This document shows, piece after piece, positions 8,283 through 17,375 of a stretch of DNA of 46,720 nucleotides. The notes beneath the pieces are model-generated. The model saw only the letters and a list, made by a program, of their open reading frames with translations, ran no database searches and was not told the origin of the DNA. Within the stretch, counting starts at the first letter, position 1. Every line of letters starts with the position of its first letter. Source of the DNA: a virus. A program made the position numbers and the translations under genes. The stretch covers positions 1 through 46,720 of IMG/VR virus record IMGVR_UViG_3300031331_000002; one strand, given 5' to 3'.

Positions 8283-8923
8283 TAGCTACCCCTTTTTTTA
8301 CCGCTTACAGCTTCTACCACAGGCAGCTTCTCGTACATTTCCTTAGACTGTTCTGAATATCTCCAATACCAAATATGCAGCTTATCGCCGTTAGGCGCTT
8401 TGCACGGTTCGGTGCTCTGCTCCGGTTTTCCGTGTGGAAGGGCATAACCGGTTTTGCCATGTATTCCATGTGTGTTCAAAAAATTTACGGCGTCCTCAAG
8501 TGGGCAACGGATACACCCTTTTTTGTCTACTCTGTACACACGCTTACCTTCGTATTTGTCTGAAAATGAGCCATCCATCATCGCGACATTGGCATCCTCA
8601 GCCATCAAAGGCCGACCATCGCGGGTTGTTCTGTTTATTGGATATACCCATTCTACGGTATCTCCAGGTTGCGGAACGTTACCCCATTCATCCCTTAGCA
8701 CCTTGATGGTCCAAAGGATTTCGTTTGTTTTCGACATCCGATCCTCGGCCGCAATTTCGCTCAAAGCGATGAGGATGTCCCCTCCAACGTTTTTTTGCTT
8801 TGAGATAACATCAGACAGATAGATAGGATCATCCCTATCCATTAATCTGAGCTGAGCCTTGATGTAGTCTAACCTCTCATCCGGATCTTGTTTCAATGCT
8901 ATCTGATCATAATTCAAATTCAT
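8282..8923 (-). CDS. Unknown protein after the capsid genes
   Basis: 213-residue soluble protein whose start at 8923 is preceded by GAGGAGGC. The N-terminal third is helical. The middle contains a beta-rich segment (GDTVEWVYPINRTTRDGRPL), and two Cys (CIRCPLEDA) could bind metal or form a disulfide. It follows two hairpins that separate it from the capsid genes. No family recognised. Confidence 0.6.
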   Translation of the reverse strand: MNLNYDQIALKQDPDERLDYIKAQLRLMDRDDPIYLSDVISKQKNVGGDILIALSEIAAEDRMSKTNEILWTIKVLRDEWGNVPQPGDTVEWVYPINRTTRDGRPLMAEDANVAMMDGSFSDKYEGKRVYRVDKKGCIRCPLEDAVNFLNTHGIHGKTGYALPHGKPEQSTEPCKAPNGDKLHIWYWRYSEQSKEMYEKLPVVEAVSGKKRGS

Positions 8924-8981
8924 GTCTTTGTGCCTCCTCGCACCTGCATAGACGGTTGTTGTTTTGGCTACTCATTCAGGC

Positions 8982-9052
8982 CGTGACAGCCACGTCACGA
9001 CGACGGCGGGGAGAGGCGGAATGGGGATAGTGGGTACACCAATCCCCGCCGT
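8982..9052. terminator. Two hairpins after the capsid genes (attenuator-like)
   Basis: ACGGCGGGG (9003-9011) pairs with CCCCGCCGT (9044-9052), a perfect 9-bp stem. CGTGAC (8982-8987) pairs with GTCACG (8994-8999). They fill the 146-bp gap below the capsid genes. No clear U-tract follows on the minus strand, so an RNA-processing or partial-termination element is as likely as a true terminator. Confidence 0.45.
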
Positions 9053-9069
9053 TTCGTTTACCCCTGGAA

Positions 9070-9456
9070 TTAGGCCAGTGGCATACCAATAACCGTAATC
9101 TGAGTTGTCCCTATCGCCGCAACGTCAAGCGCATCGGCAGGGACTAACGGTTGCGCGGCGATGTCAACCGTGTCATCGATCTCTAGCAGGGGAATCCTGC
9201 CGAGTACCGCGAGGACGTTTGCTGCCGTTACAGCAGCCGTCGCATCGAATACGAATGACGGCACGTAGCCGGCCAGCCCGAGAGCTGAAACCCCCGACGG
9301 GATGATCGCCTGAATTGTCGAGAAATAGTTGACCAGCTCCGGGATGGGCTCACCCGTTACGAGACTGGAAGCATCCCACGTTATCGCACCGATTGCCATC
9401 AGTCCGAACCCGCCTAGTGGGCTCGGTCCGTTTGTTACTGCAAAAGCTATAGCCAT
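9070..9456 (-). CDS. Hydrophobic protein next to major capsid, possible decoration protein
   Basis: 128-residue Ala/Gly/Ile/Val-rich protein without charged clusters, starting 47 bases after the capsid gene with a good AAGGAGG site. Size and position fit a capsid decoration or stabilising protein, but its hydrophobic pattern (LGLAGYVPSFVFDATAAVTA) is not diagnostic. No signal peptide or clear single membrane helix. Confidence 0.5.
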   Translation of the reverse strand: MAIAFAVTNGPSPLGGFGLMAIGAITWDASSLVTGEPIPELVNYFSTIQAIIPSGVSALGLAGYVPSFVFDATAAVTAANVLAVLGRIPLLEIDDTVDIAAQPLVPADALDVAAIGTTQITVIGMPLA

Positions 9457-9502
9457 TTTTGGCCTCCTTATTTTTTATCGAATTGTTGGTTGGTTGTTTG
9501 AT

Positions 9503-10414
9503 TTACTGCTTGCCAGTCATCATACCGCACTTTGCGATTTGTCGCGTGTAACCCGTGAAGCCTGCCTCAAAAACGATTTTCACCGAGTCACGACCAGACT
9601 CTTTAACGACCGTTTCGAGAGGTCTGTGGTTTTGCCACAGAAATGAAGAGCGCGGCCCGTAAAACACATCGCCAGTAGTCATGCCCTGAGGAGCGACGAT
9701 AGGCGAATTGCTGAACGTGCCGACATGCGGGTGCCCACCGTCGTAGTCCTTGCCTGCCTTCGTTTCGGTGTTGAATACATGCATCAATGCGACTTGTGGC
9801 TCGAATTTGTGTTTCACCGCACTTTCCATGATTATCTGATATTCCGATTCAGGCTTTACAGCCTTGTTCAATCTCACCGTGTGAATATGATCCCGCATTA
9901 GCGCGGAGGTAATGGGGGTAACGGTCAGCTCGTTTGTCACCGCGAGAACGGGGTACGTTCCACGGTTAAGCGCCGAGCTTGAGCCGTACGTTCCAGCCGT
10001 GGTCAAGTCGAGTTTCCATTGCGCGTAAATGGCGTCATAGATGAACGCCCAAAGATTGGGCATCTCGTCCAGGACGGCTTTACGGAGCAGGTTTCTGACA
10101 TTCGGACCATCGCCGCCAGATTGGCTGATGTCGATACCATGCACCTCAATAGCGGTGTCCTGGTAGATCTTCGTCCATGCCGCTTTCGCGGTCGTGTACG
10201 ACCCGGCCACCGGGTCGACATCCGCCTTAGTATGCGCTCTGACCGGTGTGGTGCTGCTCGTATGGATATCATACGATATCAGTGAACCTTGTTTGATGGA
10301 CGCGTCTTCGGTCCCGATTGCCTGAAGTTGCTCAAGAGGCTTTGTCCAAACCGCCTCCTCAATCTCGGGCTCCTTCATGATCACTTCTCGGAGAAGTGTC
10401 GAATAATCATACAT
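9503..10414 (-). CDS. Major capsid protein (HK97-fold inferred)
   Basis: 303-residue protein of capsid size, directly after the scaffold gene. The start at 10414 has AGGAG at good spacing. Its helical N-terminus is followed by a domain with YQDTAIEVHGIDISQSGGDG, a long helix (DEMPNLWAFIYDAIYAQW) and a C-terminal beta domain with GMTTGDVFYGPRSSFLW. The pattern is consistent with the HK97 capsid fold. No separate prohead protease of the usual families is visible in the head cluster. Confidence 0.7.
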   Translation of the reverse strand: MYDYSTLLREVIMKEPEIEEAVWTKPLEQLQAIGTEDASIKQGSLISYDIHTSSTTPVRAHTKADVDPVAGSYTTAKAAWTKIYQDTAIEVHGIDISQSGGDGPNVRNLLRKAVLDEMPNLWAFIYDAIYAQWKLDLTTAGTYGSSSALNRGTYPVLAVTNELTVTPITSALMRDHIHTVRLNKAVKPESEYQIIMESAVKHKFEPQVALMHVFNTETKAGKDYDGGHPHVGTFSNSPIVAPQGMTTGDVFYGPRSSFLWQNHRPLETVVKESGRDSVKIVFEAGFTGYTRQIAKCGMMTGKQ

Positions 10415-10423
10415 TGTTTACTC

Positions 10424-11107
10424 CTATCTAGATGGAGGCATTTCTCCATGTTTGTCCCAATAATCCTGTTTGTACTTGCGTGCGATTTCTCGTCTGTCTT
10501 TGTCAGATGATTTTGACCATTCTTCTAGCTTGGCAGGGGTGAAACTTGTGACGGAATTGTTCCCGCGAGGCGTGGTGCCGATCTTTTTCTCAACACCATC
10601 ACCAGTGTCTTCACCACCAGGCAAAAAATTCGCACTTTCAGGATCGTCAAAAACCGACTGTGCGAATTTCTCGACCGACTGTGCATCCGGATCGAAATCC
10701 AATAGAGCGCCGTTGATGAATCGCTTGTTCTGAAACCCAAGCCTTGCGAGCTCTGCCTTGGCCTCAACCTGTTTTAACTCTTTGGCGTGCTGTTCCTTTA
10801 GTTTCTCTTCGGCCTCTTTTACAGCGTTCTCTGCGCGCTTCTGTGCCGCCGCCTCGTAGTTCTTTTCATCCTCAAATTTCTTGGCCTCTGAATCTCGCTT
10901 GGCCTTCTCTGCTGCGCTCTCCTGCTCTAACTTGTACCGTCTTAACTCTGATACCTCGGATTTTAAATCCTGTACCCATTTTTGGGACTTTACGTCTTTG
11001 TTGTCTCCACTGTTGTCTTCGTTTGAGCCGGCATCACCGGACTCACCACCATTTTGTTTCTCTTCGCCCGCCTCATCACGAAGCACGCGACTTTTCCAAA
11101 TCGACAT
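10424..11107 (-). CDS. Capsid scaffold protein
   Basis: 227-residue, highly charged protein. After an acidic Gly/Asn-rich start, residues about 40-130 form a long coiled coil (AEKAKRDSEAKKFEDEKNYE and following). A short C-terminal domain with WSKSSDKDRREIARKYK is rich in basic residues. Scaffold proteins of HK97-like phages have this shape: helical rods with a small basic capsid-binding end, encoded just before the capsid gene. The start has a strong GGGAGGA site. Confidence 0.75.
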   Translation of the reverse strand: MSIWKSRVLRDEAGEEKQNGGESGDAGSNEDNSGDNKDVKSQKWVQDLKSEVSELRRYKLEQESAAEKAKRDSEAKKFEDEKNYEAAAQKRAENAVKEAEEKLKEQHAKELKQVEAKAELARLGFQNKRFINGALLDFDPDAQSVEKFAQSVFDDPESANFLPGGEDTGDGVEKKIGTTPRGNNSVTSFTPAKLEEWSKSSDKDRREIARKYKQDYWDKHGEMPPSR

Positions 11108-11172
11108 TCTATCCTCCCGCGTTTTTTAGTAGGTGCGCAACCTACGAGGTTGAATGATTTATGTGATGCGGC

Positions 11173-12057
11173 CTAAGCCGCAGTTAATCCACATTTACAA
11201 AGATCTCCACCCTTGCATACGTCCGCCCCTGGCAGACCGTCCCGTATCCATTCAGAATAACGCTGAATTACTCCAAATCTATCAAGGCAGAATTGGCACG
11301 TATTAGCGCCGCCCTCACCAATCCAAACCAGCAAAGGGTCCGCCTCACCGGTAGACTCGACTTCTCGAAGCGTATGGATTCTCTCGACAGAGCGGCGAGT
11401 CATGCCCTTCAATGCCCTACTGCTGTTACGGTCTACAAGTTTAGCGACCTCCTCCTTCCATTGAGGAGATCCAGGTCGGTAACTTGTCATGCGCGAAACG
11501 TAACCCATCGCGTTTTGCGTGAGCACGTCCGCCGATTGTAGCGCCTCGTACTCGCGAAGAGTCCGGTATAGCTCAGCGGGATCAAGCCTGGAGATAACCG
11601 ACAGGTCATCAAGATATCGGGCCTGTATCGCCTTGAACTCGGTTACATCAGCCGATAGAGCGCCAACAGTACCGCGACGACCAGCACTAACAAGCTCAGA
11701 AGGTGCCAGGGAAAATCCGTCAAGAAGTTGCTCTCGGTACGCGATTGGTTTGAAGATGAGATCATCCGCATTATCGACAGTAAATTGCACCAGAGCTGCC
11801 GCAGACATCGCCGCCAATCCAATGCCCCAATCAAGATCCCTATCGCTGTTTTCAACGTCCTCAAATTCATCGATAGTTAATTCCGGATCCGCGTTGTGGG
11901 CTTCCCAAATATCAGACTCTCTATTTTCGACATTGATAAATAGCTCGTCTATGTCCTCTAGTGCCTGTTGATAGATGCCATCAATTTGTGACGTCGTGTA
12001 GTCGTTGGCCTCATCTACAGCCCTAACGTAGGCGTCAACGCTGTTGCTGTCCGGCAT
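11173..12057 (-). CDS. MuF-like head morphogenesis protein
   Basis: 294-residue protein overlapping the portal gene by 23 bases. The last 60 residues carry CQFCLDRFG and later CKGGDLCKCG, the Cys pairs typical of the phage Mu F-like minor head domain. The N-terminal part is helical. These proteins associate with the portal and are usually injected or needed for head assembly. Portal-MuF-scaffold-capsid is the usual order. Confidence 0.75.
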   Translation of the reverse strand: MPDSNSVDAYVRAVDEANDYTTSQIDGIYQQALEDIDELFINVENRESDIWEAHNADPELTIDEFEDVENSDRDLDWGIGLAAMSAAALVQFTVDNADDLIFKPIAYREQLLDGFSLAPSELVSAGRRGTVGALSADVTEFKAIQARYLDDLSVISRLDPAELYRTLREYEALQSADVLTQNAMGYVSRMTSYRPGSPQWKEEVAKLVDRNSSRALKGMTRRSVERIHTLREVESTGEADPLLVWIGEGGANTCQFCLDRFGVIQRYSEWIRDGLPGADVCKGGDLCKCGLTAA

Positions 12058-13699
12058 TGCTCTTGCGCCTTGCTATCCCGACGGGCTTACCGAACGCCCC
12101 TGCGTTGTTCTGCTCTGGCTCCACCAACGGAGGGTACTTTGATTTTCGCGCCTTGATGCGCTCGTACTCTTCAATGGCCTCCTCGATGGTATCGTAGTCA
12201 TACCAGTCTTGAATGGCTGCTATCTCGTCGTGTATCCCGTCTTTTTTGAGTGCTATAATTCGCTCTGACTTCTCTTTTTTGTTCTCTGGAAGTGCCACAC
12301 TTCCGGTCTCCCATTCCTGGGAAATCGTTTGCAGCAAGGCTTTATCTGAGTCCTGCTCTTCTCCAAATAGACAGATAAACGCGGTCTCCAATTTGAACAT
12401 TTTCCGGATAGCCGGCTTGTTTAAGTCCGCGAGCTTTTGCCTCATCATACGAAGCGGCCGTGTTTTAACCGCGAGCGCCACACCGCTAGATGCGTCAAGG
12501 GTGTGGTCCTCTGAGGCAACCATATAATCAGGAACACCGCGTGCCGCTGCCGAATCCACCTGCTCGGATTTTAAAACATCATATGCTGCTGTGCCTGCCC
12601 CAGCGTCCCCCGCAATGCGCTCCATTGTCATCCCAGGCGGTAGGTCTACCGCACCGTACAGCGAGCGGGGAAGAGGCATGGCGCGCGCCTGATTGTCTCT
12701 GGTGATGGTGAGCGTTCCAGCTGCCGCATTTTGCGATGTCGAAAGCGTGTGGCTCGCCGCTACATCATAGTTTAGAGACTGCCGATAGAGCGAATCAGAC
12801 ACGGGCAACAGCGAGTCCTCACCTGATCCATTTTTCAAGATGCAAAGAGGATATTCAGGCCAGCTCTCATCGGGATGCTGGGCAGCCCACAGCGACATAG
12901 GGTTGACCACTTCGCCATCAATCAGATGATCATAGGCGTTGTCACTCCCGACGGCCGGAACTTTGCGCCCGTCAGATGAGTCTTGGTAAACGACATAGCG
13001 ACCGTTAGGATAGTCTATGCACCGTCCATAAATAGCAATGTAGCTCTTTATCCCCTGGTCTGTCTCACCCGTTTTTATTACTATTTTCGTTGCATCCTCA
13101 ATATCCATTTTATCGGTCGGGCGGTTCTCGCCGGCATCGACAATCGTAGAATTGAAACACGCCTGAATGCGTCCTGGGTCGAGCGACCGATAGAGTATGT
13201 GGTCATCTCTCCATTCGAGAAAAACCAAAGAGCTTGCACATTGCTGTGCTCTCTCATCTGATTTGACCAGTGCCGTTTTAGCGCCGCCCTGCCTACGATT
13301 GCGCTCTAGTATATCCTCTAGGCCCTTCAGGTCCTGATCTTCAGTCTCTTTTTTCAGCGTGAATCTCGATCCTTTTTCACTGAACAGCGTCGCGAGTGAC
13401 GAGACCACTTTGTCGCCGTATCCGATGGTGACAGCTTCCCACATTCCGGCGTCGACTAGAGCCGCAACCTCCTCGTGGGTGTATGTCTCGAAAGTGTTTC
13501 CGGCGTCGTCTTTATCCTGTCTAATGCCCGTCCCGTAACGTTGGACAATGGCAGTCTTTACCTGGGTTATATCCGTGATGTGATCGAAATACCCAACGAT
13601 GTCATTGACCATCGCCTCGTCGGCGGTGATCCATTCCTCGTCATTTACCCCTTTGTCATCGACGAGTATTCTTCTTATTCGCTCAAAAATACTTGGCAT
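12035..13699 (-). CDS. Portal protein
   Basis: 554-residue protein between large terminase and MuF-like protein. It has the acidic/helical composition of portal proteins, with SLYRQSLNYDVAASHTLSTS as the stem-like helix and a central long-helix region. The C-terminus is charged and Gln/Asn-rich. It would form the dodecameric DNA gate at the capsid vertex. Identification rests on size, position and overall resemblance. Confidence 0.8.
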   Translation of the reverse strand: MPSIFERIRRILVDDKGVNDEEWITADEAMVNDIVGYFDHITDITQVKTAIVQRYGTGIRQDKDDAGNTFETYTHEEVAALVDAGMWEAVTIGYGDKVVSSLATLFSEKGSRFTLKKETEDQDLKGLEDILERNRRQGGAKTALVKSDERAQQCASSLVFLEWRDDHILYRSLDPGRIQACFNSTIVDAGENRPTDKMDIEDATKIVIKTGETDQGIKSYIAIYGRCIDYPNGRYVVYQDSSDGRKVPAVGSDNAYDHLIDGEVVNPMSLWAAQHPDESWPEYPLCILKNGSGEDSLLPVSDSLYRQSLNYDVAASHTLSTSQNAAAGTLTITRDNQARAMPLPRSLYGAVDLPPGMTMERIAGDAGAGTAAYDVLKSEQVDSAAARGVPDYMVASEDHTLDASSGVALAVKTRPLRMMRQKLADLNKPAIRKMFKLETAFICLFGEEQDSDKALLQTISQEWETGSVALPENKKEKSERIIALKKDGIHDEIAAIQDWYDYDTIEEAIEEYERIKARKSKYPPLVEPEQNNAGAFGKPVGIARRKSNAGQQQR

Positions 13700-15121
13700 T
13701 TAGTTGGTCTTTTCTTTGAGCCATTCAGGGGGAGCCATGAGCAGCGCGCCCTTTAGTAGTGCATCTCTTATGTGGTTTACCCGGATGTTTGCCTGTTTAG
13801 GAAAATAGTCTTGCGGCCTACGCTCGTCCTCATTTAGCCAAACGTCCTGTTCTACCATTTCGCGCACGCCGCGTTTTGAGTCCGGGTCAAGCGAGATGAA
13901 ATCACGCGCTATTGTTAGGCGTCGTTTACCATCGGCGGTTTTCCACAATGCCCCAAGCGCATCGCCTTGCGTTCTCTCATCGGCGTCACTTTCGGAGTAC
14001 GGATATATAGGGATGTTTCCGAAAACTTTTGTCGCAAAATATGCCGGGGTTTTGCCGTCAGTATCCGCTCGTCTATTGATGTCCAGTCCAGACACTAACC
14101 CCGCCGGTTTATCCCCGAAATTCTTTTTAAGAATATTCATCGCCCTATGAATATCACCCTCTGATTTCGGACATAGATCGGCAAACAGAACCCACCGAGT
14201 ACCCTGAAAAACCTCACGGCCGCTAGCCATGGCAGCAGGCACAGGCTGAACGCAAGCGTACGCCCCCGTAGCGCTCCCCATATCGGAAAGAATATACCAA
14301 GGTCGACGACTATCAAATCGCGGATGATCGTCGTCTCTGTTACTGTGGGGCCACCCTCTACCCTCGGTCGGATGGTAAATTACGTCCTGCCAAATACGAC
14401 CCTCAAGGGCTACCAGCTCGCCGTCAAGTTCTCTACGCGCTTGCATCTCCGTCATGGTGGCCCGTAGCGATGCGTCAAACTCCTCTGGGCTAGGACGTAG
14501 AAACGGGTTATCGATTGTCCTACCACGAAATATCGTGTTCATTCCGTTTGACATCCAGTCTCCAAACGGCCCTACTTTTGGAGTAGTAGCGTCGAGCCAA
14601 AACAAATTAGGGGAATCTAGACGGAGTCGCCCCAACTGGTTGATGTTGTATTCCAGGTGAAAGCCGATAGCACTCTCATCATTGATGATCCCAGATAAGT
14701 TAGGGCCTCGGACTTTATCGGCCGCGATTGCTTTGCTCCCACGGACATCTCTATGATCGAAATACCCGATAGCACCGTTGTGCCAAAAGACCTGGCGCTT
14801 GCCCTCGTTTATCCTATAGAGATGATCTGGAGTATTTGAGACAAACCACTCAACAAAGAGCTTGTTCATACGGTTGACATCCGGTTCCAAGAACAGAACG
14901 CGCTCAGTAGGACCCTGCTCAAGTTTGGCCTGAAAAATAGCGTGACATAGCTGAGTTTTACCGAAACCGATACCGCTGCAAAGGATTGCCCTTTTGACCG
15001 CCCGCTCTGGCGTAAATAAGTAACTCAGTATCGGTACCTGTCCAGGGTGAGGACCACGAAACGGGCTTATTTTTCTGACTCTGATGGGTGGTATTCTGAT
15101 TTTGTTTGCTTCGGTTCCCAT
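13700..15121 (-). CDS. terL: Terminase large subunit
   Basis: 473-residue packaging ATPase-nuclease. A Walker A-type loop CSGIGFGKT lies at residues 48-56 and the Walker B IINDE at 145-149. The C-terminal RNase H-fold nuclease has the acidic residue in WYILSDMGSATGAY (about D280) and another in GLDINRRAD (about D347), with a late HIRDALLKGALL. The first glycine-rich loop is slightly deviant. It overlaps the preceding small gene and ends one base before the portal start. Confidence 0.88.
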   Translation of the reverse strand: MGTEANKIRIPPIRVRKISPFRGPHPGQVPILSYLFTPERAVKRAILCSGIGFGKTQLCHAIFQAKLEQGPTERVLFLEPDVNRMNKLFVEWFVSNTPDHLYRINEGKRQVFWHNGAIGYFDHRDVRGSKAIAADKVRGPNLSGIINDESAIGFHLEYNINQLGRLRLDSPNLFWLDATTPKVGPFGDWMSNGMNTIFRGRTIDNPFLRPSPEEFDASLRATMTEMQARRELDGELVALEGRIWQDVIYHPTEGRGWPHSNRDDDHPRFDSRRPWYILSDMGSATGAYACVQPVPAAMASGREVFQGTRWVLFADLCPKSEGDIHRAMNILKKNFGDKPAGLVSGLDINRRADTDGKTPAYFATKVFGNIPIYPYSESDADERTQGDALGALWKTADGKRRLTIARDFISLDPDSKRGVREMVEQDVWLNEDERRPQDYFPKQANIRVNHIRDALLKGALLMAPPEWLKEKTN

Positions 15122-15423
15122 TTCTCCACTGTCGTGTCAATTTTTACAGTTTCCTCTTTTTCATTATCGTCCGTTGTTCCAGAGTTGGTGTTGTGTTCAA
15201 TCACCATCGTATGAGCGCGTTTTGCGGCCTCAAGGTCACCAAGAAGTTTAGCATTCCCGTGTAGCCTTTTTTTTAAAGCGGCTGCCAATGATAAATCACG
15301 CAAAAGATATAGATATTCATTATATTCCTCAGTTGGGAATCTTTTGCCACTTCTTATCGAAGCCTCAAGTCGGTTAAGTAACGCGACCTGCTCTTCTGAT
15401 ATATCTATATCGTTCCTTGACAT
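15067..15423 (-). CDS. Possible terminase small subunit
   Basis: 118-residue protein immediately upstream of and overlapping the large terminase. Residues 5-80 are helical (SEEQVALLNRLEASIRSGK), followed by a polar, acidic tail. Small terminases are helical DNA-binding proteins of about this size in this position. No helix-turn-helix was clearly recognised, so the call is positional. It is the first gene after a 201-bp gene-free stretch and probably starts the late operon. Confidence 0.5.
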   Translation of the reverse strand: MSRNDIDISEEQVALLNRLEASIRSGKRFPTEEYNEYLYLLRDLSLAAALKKRLHGNAKLLGDLEAAKRAHTMVIEHNTNSGTTDDNEKEETVKIDTTVEKWEPKQTKSEYHPSESEK

Positions 15424-15624
15424 CCATATTCGTTTTTTTATTTGTAGACGTGCGCGTTTAAAACATGGGTTTTGTCACCCAACGAGACAAGGGATGGGAG
15501 TGCCTCTAATAAACCCAACACCACCGTCTCAATATTACCTGGAAACTATCCTGTAATCCCTAGAACAACACTAGACCGATAGACGTAGTACGTAGGGGGT
15601 ATAGATAGAACATCTAGAGTTACT
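15424..15624. other. Gene-free stretch before the late operon
   Basis: 201 bases separate the metacaspase block from the terminase genes. I found no credible ORF. The minus strand has AT-rich segments and weak hexamers but no convincing sigma70 promoter, so late transcription may need a phage activator or read through from upstream. A weak stem (GGGT/ACCC near 15467-15480) is the only structure noted. Confidence 0.4.
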
Positions 15625-15834
15625 TTATGTGACTAATTTTTTAGCCCACTGCTTGCGTATTTTTTTATTTTTCCATGAGCGACGGTTACGCACATCCCCA
15701 CGTGGTTTATCATCCCATGGGTCAGGCCAATAAGTAGGGCCAGTTTTTGCCCTCACAAATTGTTTGTGTTCGTAATAAATAGACCGTTCGGTCTTTCTCA
15801 TTCTAGGGCATCTGTACCATTTAGTGGTACTCAT
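15625..15834 (-). CDS. Small basic protein
   Basis: 69-residue, strongly basic protein rich in Arg, Lys and Trp (RRSWKNKKIRKQWAKK near the end), suggesting nucleic-acid binding. It overlaps the HExxH gene as ATGA, so it is translationally coupled to it. No family recognised. Confidence 0.6.
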   Translation of the reverse strand: MSTTKWYRCPRMRKTERSIYYEHKQFVRAKTGPTYWPDPWDDKPRGDVRNRRSWKNKKIRKQWAKKLVT

Positions 15835-16112
15835 TTCATTGTCTTAACAAATTGATGCATCAAAGTTCCAAACGATTGGACAAGATTTTCATTATCACTC
15901 AAATCAACACGACCAATGTCGTTCAAAATAGCGTGAACAACTTCGTGGTATAGTGCCTGCTCTTGACAATCCTCAGGTATTTCTTTTCCATCATAAATCT
16001 CTTGAACCTTAATCATCCCGAGGGCAGAATAACAAAGCCCAAGATTTGTTGTATCGTGTTTGGCTTTTACAACCTTGTATTTTTTTGCGCCGAGTTGAAA
16101 GCTTTTAATCAT
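15831..16112 (-). CDS. HExxH metallopeptidase-like small protein
   Basis: 93-residue protein with the zinc-protease motif HEVVH (H56, E57, H60) in the helix QEQALYHEVVHAIL, preceded by QEIYDGKEIPEDC and followed by a short helix. Small phage proteins of this type (ImmA/DUF955-like or minimal gluzincin-like) occur in many siphoviruses and myoviruses without known substrates. A third zinc ligand could be D/E downstream (DLSDNE). It is the second protease-like protein in this transcription unit, after the metacaspase. Confidence 0.7.
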   Translation of the reverse strand: MIKSFQLGAKKYKVVKAKHDTTNLGLCYSALGMIKVQEIYDGKEIPEDCQEQALYHEVVHAILNDIGRVDLSDNENLVQSFGTLMHQFVKTMK

Positions 16113-16132
16113 CAGTCAAACCTATGTTGGTA

Positions 16133-16327
16133 TCATGCTACTCCCCATATCCCTAGATTTATAATCTTACCGACTATTTCAAATTTTTTATTAACCAAAT
16201 GAATCTCGTCTTTTTGCATAGTTGGATTAATTTTTACAGGTATACCGTGAAATAATTCACAGTCAAGTTGACACCATGTAGTTGTTGAATCGCCTCTTCT
16301 TATTACATCCGTATATGAATAAATCAT
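16133..16327 (-). CDS. Small unknown protein coupled to the metacaspase
   Basis: 64 residues, predicted beta-rich, with no membrane segment. Its ATG lies inside the metacaspase stop (ATGA), so the two are translated together. The tight coupling makes it a candidate inhibitor, regulator or partner of the protease, but nothing in the sequence shows this. Confidence 0.55.
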   Translation of the reverse strand: MIYSYTDVIRRGDSTTTWCQLDCELFHGIPVKINPTMQKDEIHLVNKKFEIVGKIINLGIWGVA

Positions 16328-17088
16328 GGCCCCATCTCTAACTGCGGAATCTGCGAAAAACCGGCACCTTTCAAGCTGGCACGGACAGCCCGTAATTGGC
16401 TATCGCGACTACCCTTGGGGTTGCTTGTGATCTGTCGGACGAGGTGATGCGTGAACGCACCTTCAAATCTCATTGTGTCCGCAAACCAGGCATCCGCGCT
16501 GGTTTGATCATCCTGACAACCAGCCCAAACGAAATACGATCCCTGGGCCTCACGCGGCGCCCGTCTAATGCGGCGCTTGGTTGTTCTGTCGACTAAATCG
16601 GGGGCATCAATCCCCTTCGGTCTGATATTCGGCTGCATGCCTTTATCGATGGTCCCGCTATGACAGGCGTCAATCACACACTCCAGAACCGCGCCTGCGT
16701 TGACGCCCTTGAATATCTCACCGAGCTCATCATCAAGAAGCCAGGTACTCGGATCTTTTCGGCTGTAGTCGTACGGGCAAAGCACCTCGTCGCGTCCGTC
16801 CGCCTCATCCCCGCTGGTGTCCGGAACATAGGACCCGTGACCAGAATGGAAATACCAAAGTTGGTCGCCCCGAGCTGAGCCGGACACGAGTGTTTTCAGT
16901 TGATCAACGATGTTCTGTTTCGTTGCCATTTTATCCATTAGAAAAATCATATCGTGGAGGCGCAGCCCGAACCAATCGATGAGCATCCCCCTGAAATTGT
17001 ACACGTCATTCCAACACCCCCGCAATGGGGAGACATTTTTGAACTCGTTGAGGCCCACGAGGAGGGCTCTTTTCGCTCCGGTGCTCAT
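16324..17088 (-). CDS. Metacaspase-like cysteine protease (peptidase C14 family)
   Basis: 254-residue protein with a complete caspase-fold p20 region. The catalytic His is in YFHSGHG (H84) and the catalytic Cys in VIDACHSG (C142), with D140 in the position that gives metacaspases their Arg/Lys preference. The loop DEADGRDEVLCPYDY is typical of metacaspases and orthocaspases. A shorter p10-like part follows, with WAGCQDDQTSADAW and GAFTHHLVRQI. There is no signal peptide or prodomain, so it should act in the cytoplasm. The start at 17088 has GAGGGGG and overlaps the previous gene as ATGA. Seen: both catalytic residues intact. Inferred: it is active. The target (host protein, defence component or virion protein) is unknown. 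Confidence 0.9.
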   Translation of the reverse strand: MSTGAKRALLVGLNEFKNVSPLRGCWNDVYNFRGMLIDWFGLRLHDMIFLMDKMATKQNIVDQLKTLVSGSARGDQLWYFHSGHGSYVPDTSGDEADGRDEVLCPYDYSRKDPSTWLLDDELGEIFKGVNAGAVLECVIDACHSGTIDKGMQPNIRPKGIDAPDLVDRTTKRRIRRAPREAQGSYFVWAGCQDDQTSADAWFADTMRFEGAFTHHLVRQITSNPKGSRDSQLRAVRASLKGAGFSQIPQLEMGP

Positions 17089-17375
17089 TTCCCCCTCATT
17101 TTTTTCCTGAGACGCTTCATTTTGTTTCTCGAAACATTCCTTGGTTCGCGTCTAATAACATGTTTAGGCAATTCCATTTTCGCATGATCCAAACAATATT
17201 TTACCCTGTCTATGCATGAGTCGATATCGTTTGTCGGTCTAGTATCAGGGGGTGTTTTGCCGTCCCAAATGTATTTACGACAATCGACATTGCAGGTACC
17301 TGGTCCGCATTCATTGGGAACAGGACATTGTTTTTTCCCGCTACAATATATGCAGCTTCTTTCACCCCAGCTCAT
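17085..17375 (-). CDS. Small Cys-rich protein
   Basis: 96-residue protein with many cysteines (CIYCSGKKQCPVPNECGPG, then CNVDC and later CIDRVKYC) and a very basic end (KMKRLRKKMRGK). The Cys spacing suggests zinc binding, or disulfides if exported, but there is no signal peptide. It is joined by ATGA overlaps to the lipoprotein before it and the metacaspase after it. Confidence 0.6.
   Translation of the reverse strand: MSWGERSCIYCSGKKQCPVPNECGPGTCNVDCRKYIWDGKTPPDTRPTNDIDSCIDRVKYCLDHAKMELPKHVIRREPRNVSRNKMKRLRKKMRGK

Noticed and set aside
8982-9052. Classical rho-independent terminator after the capsid genes
   Set aside because: The stem is strong but no U-tract follows on the transcribed strand; kept only as an attenuator-like hairpin.
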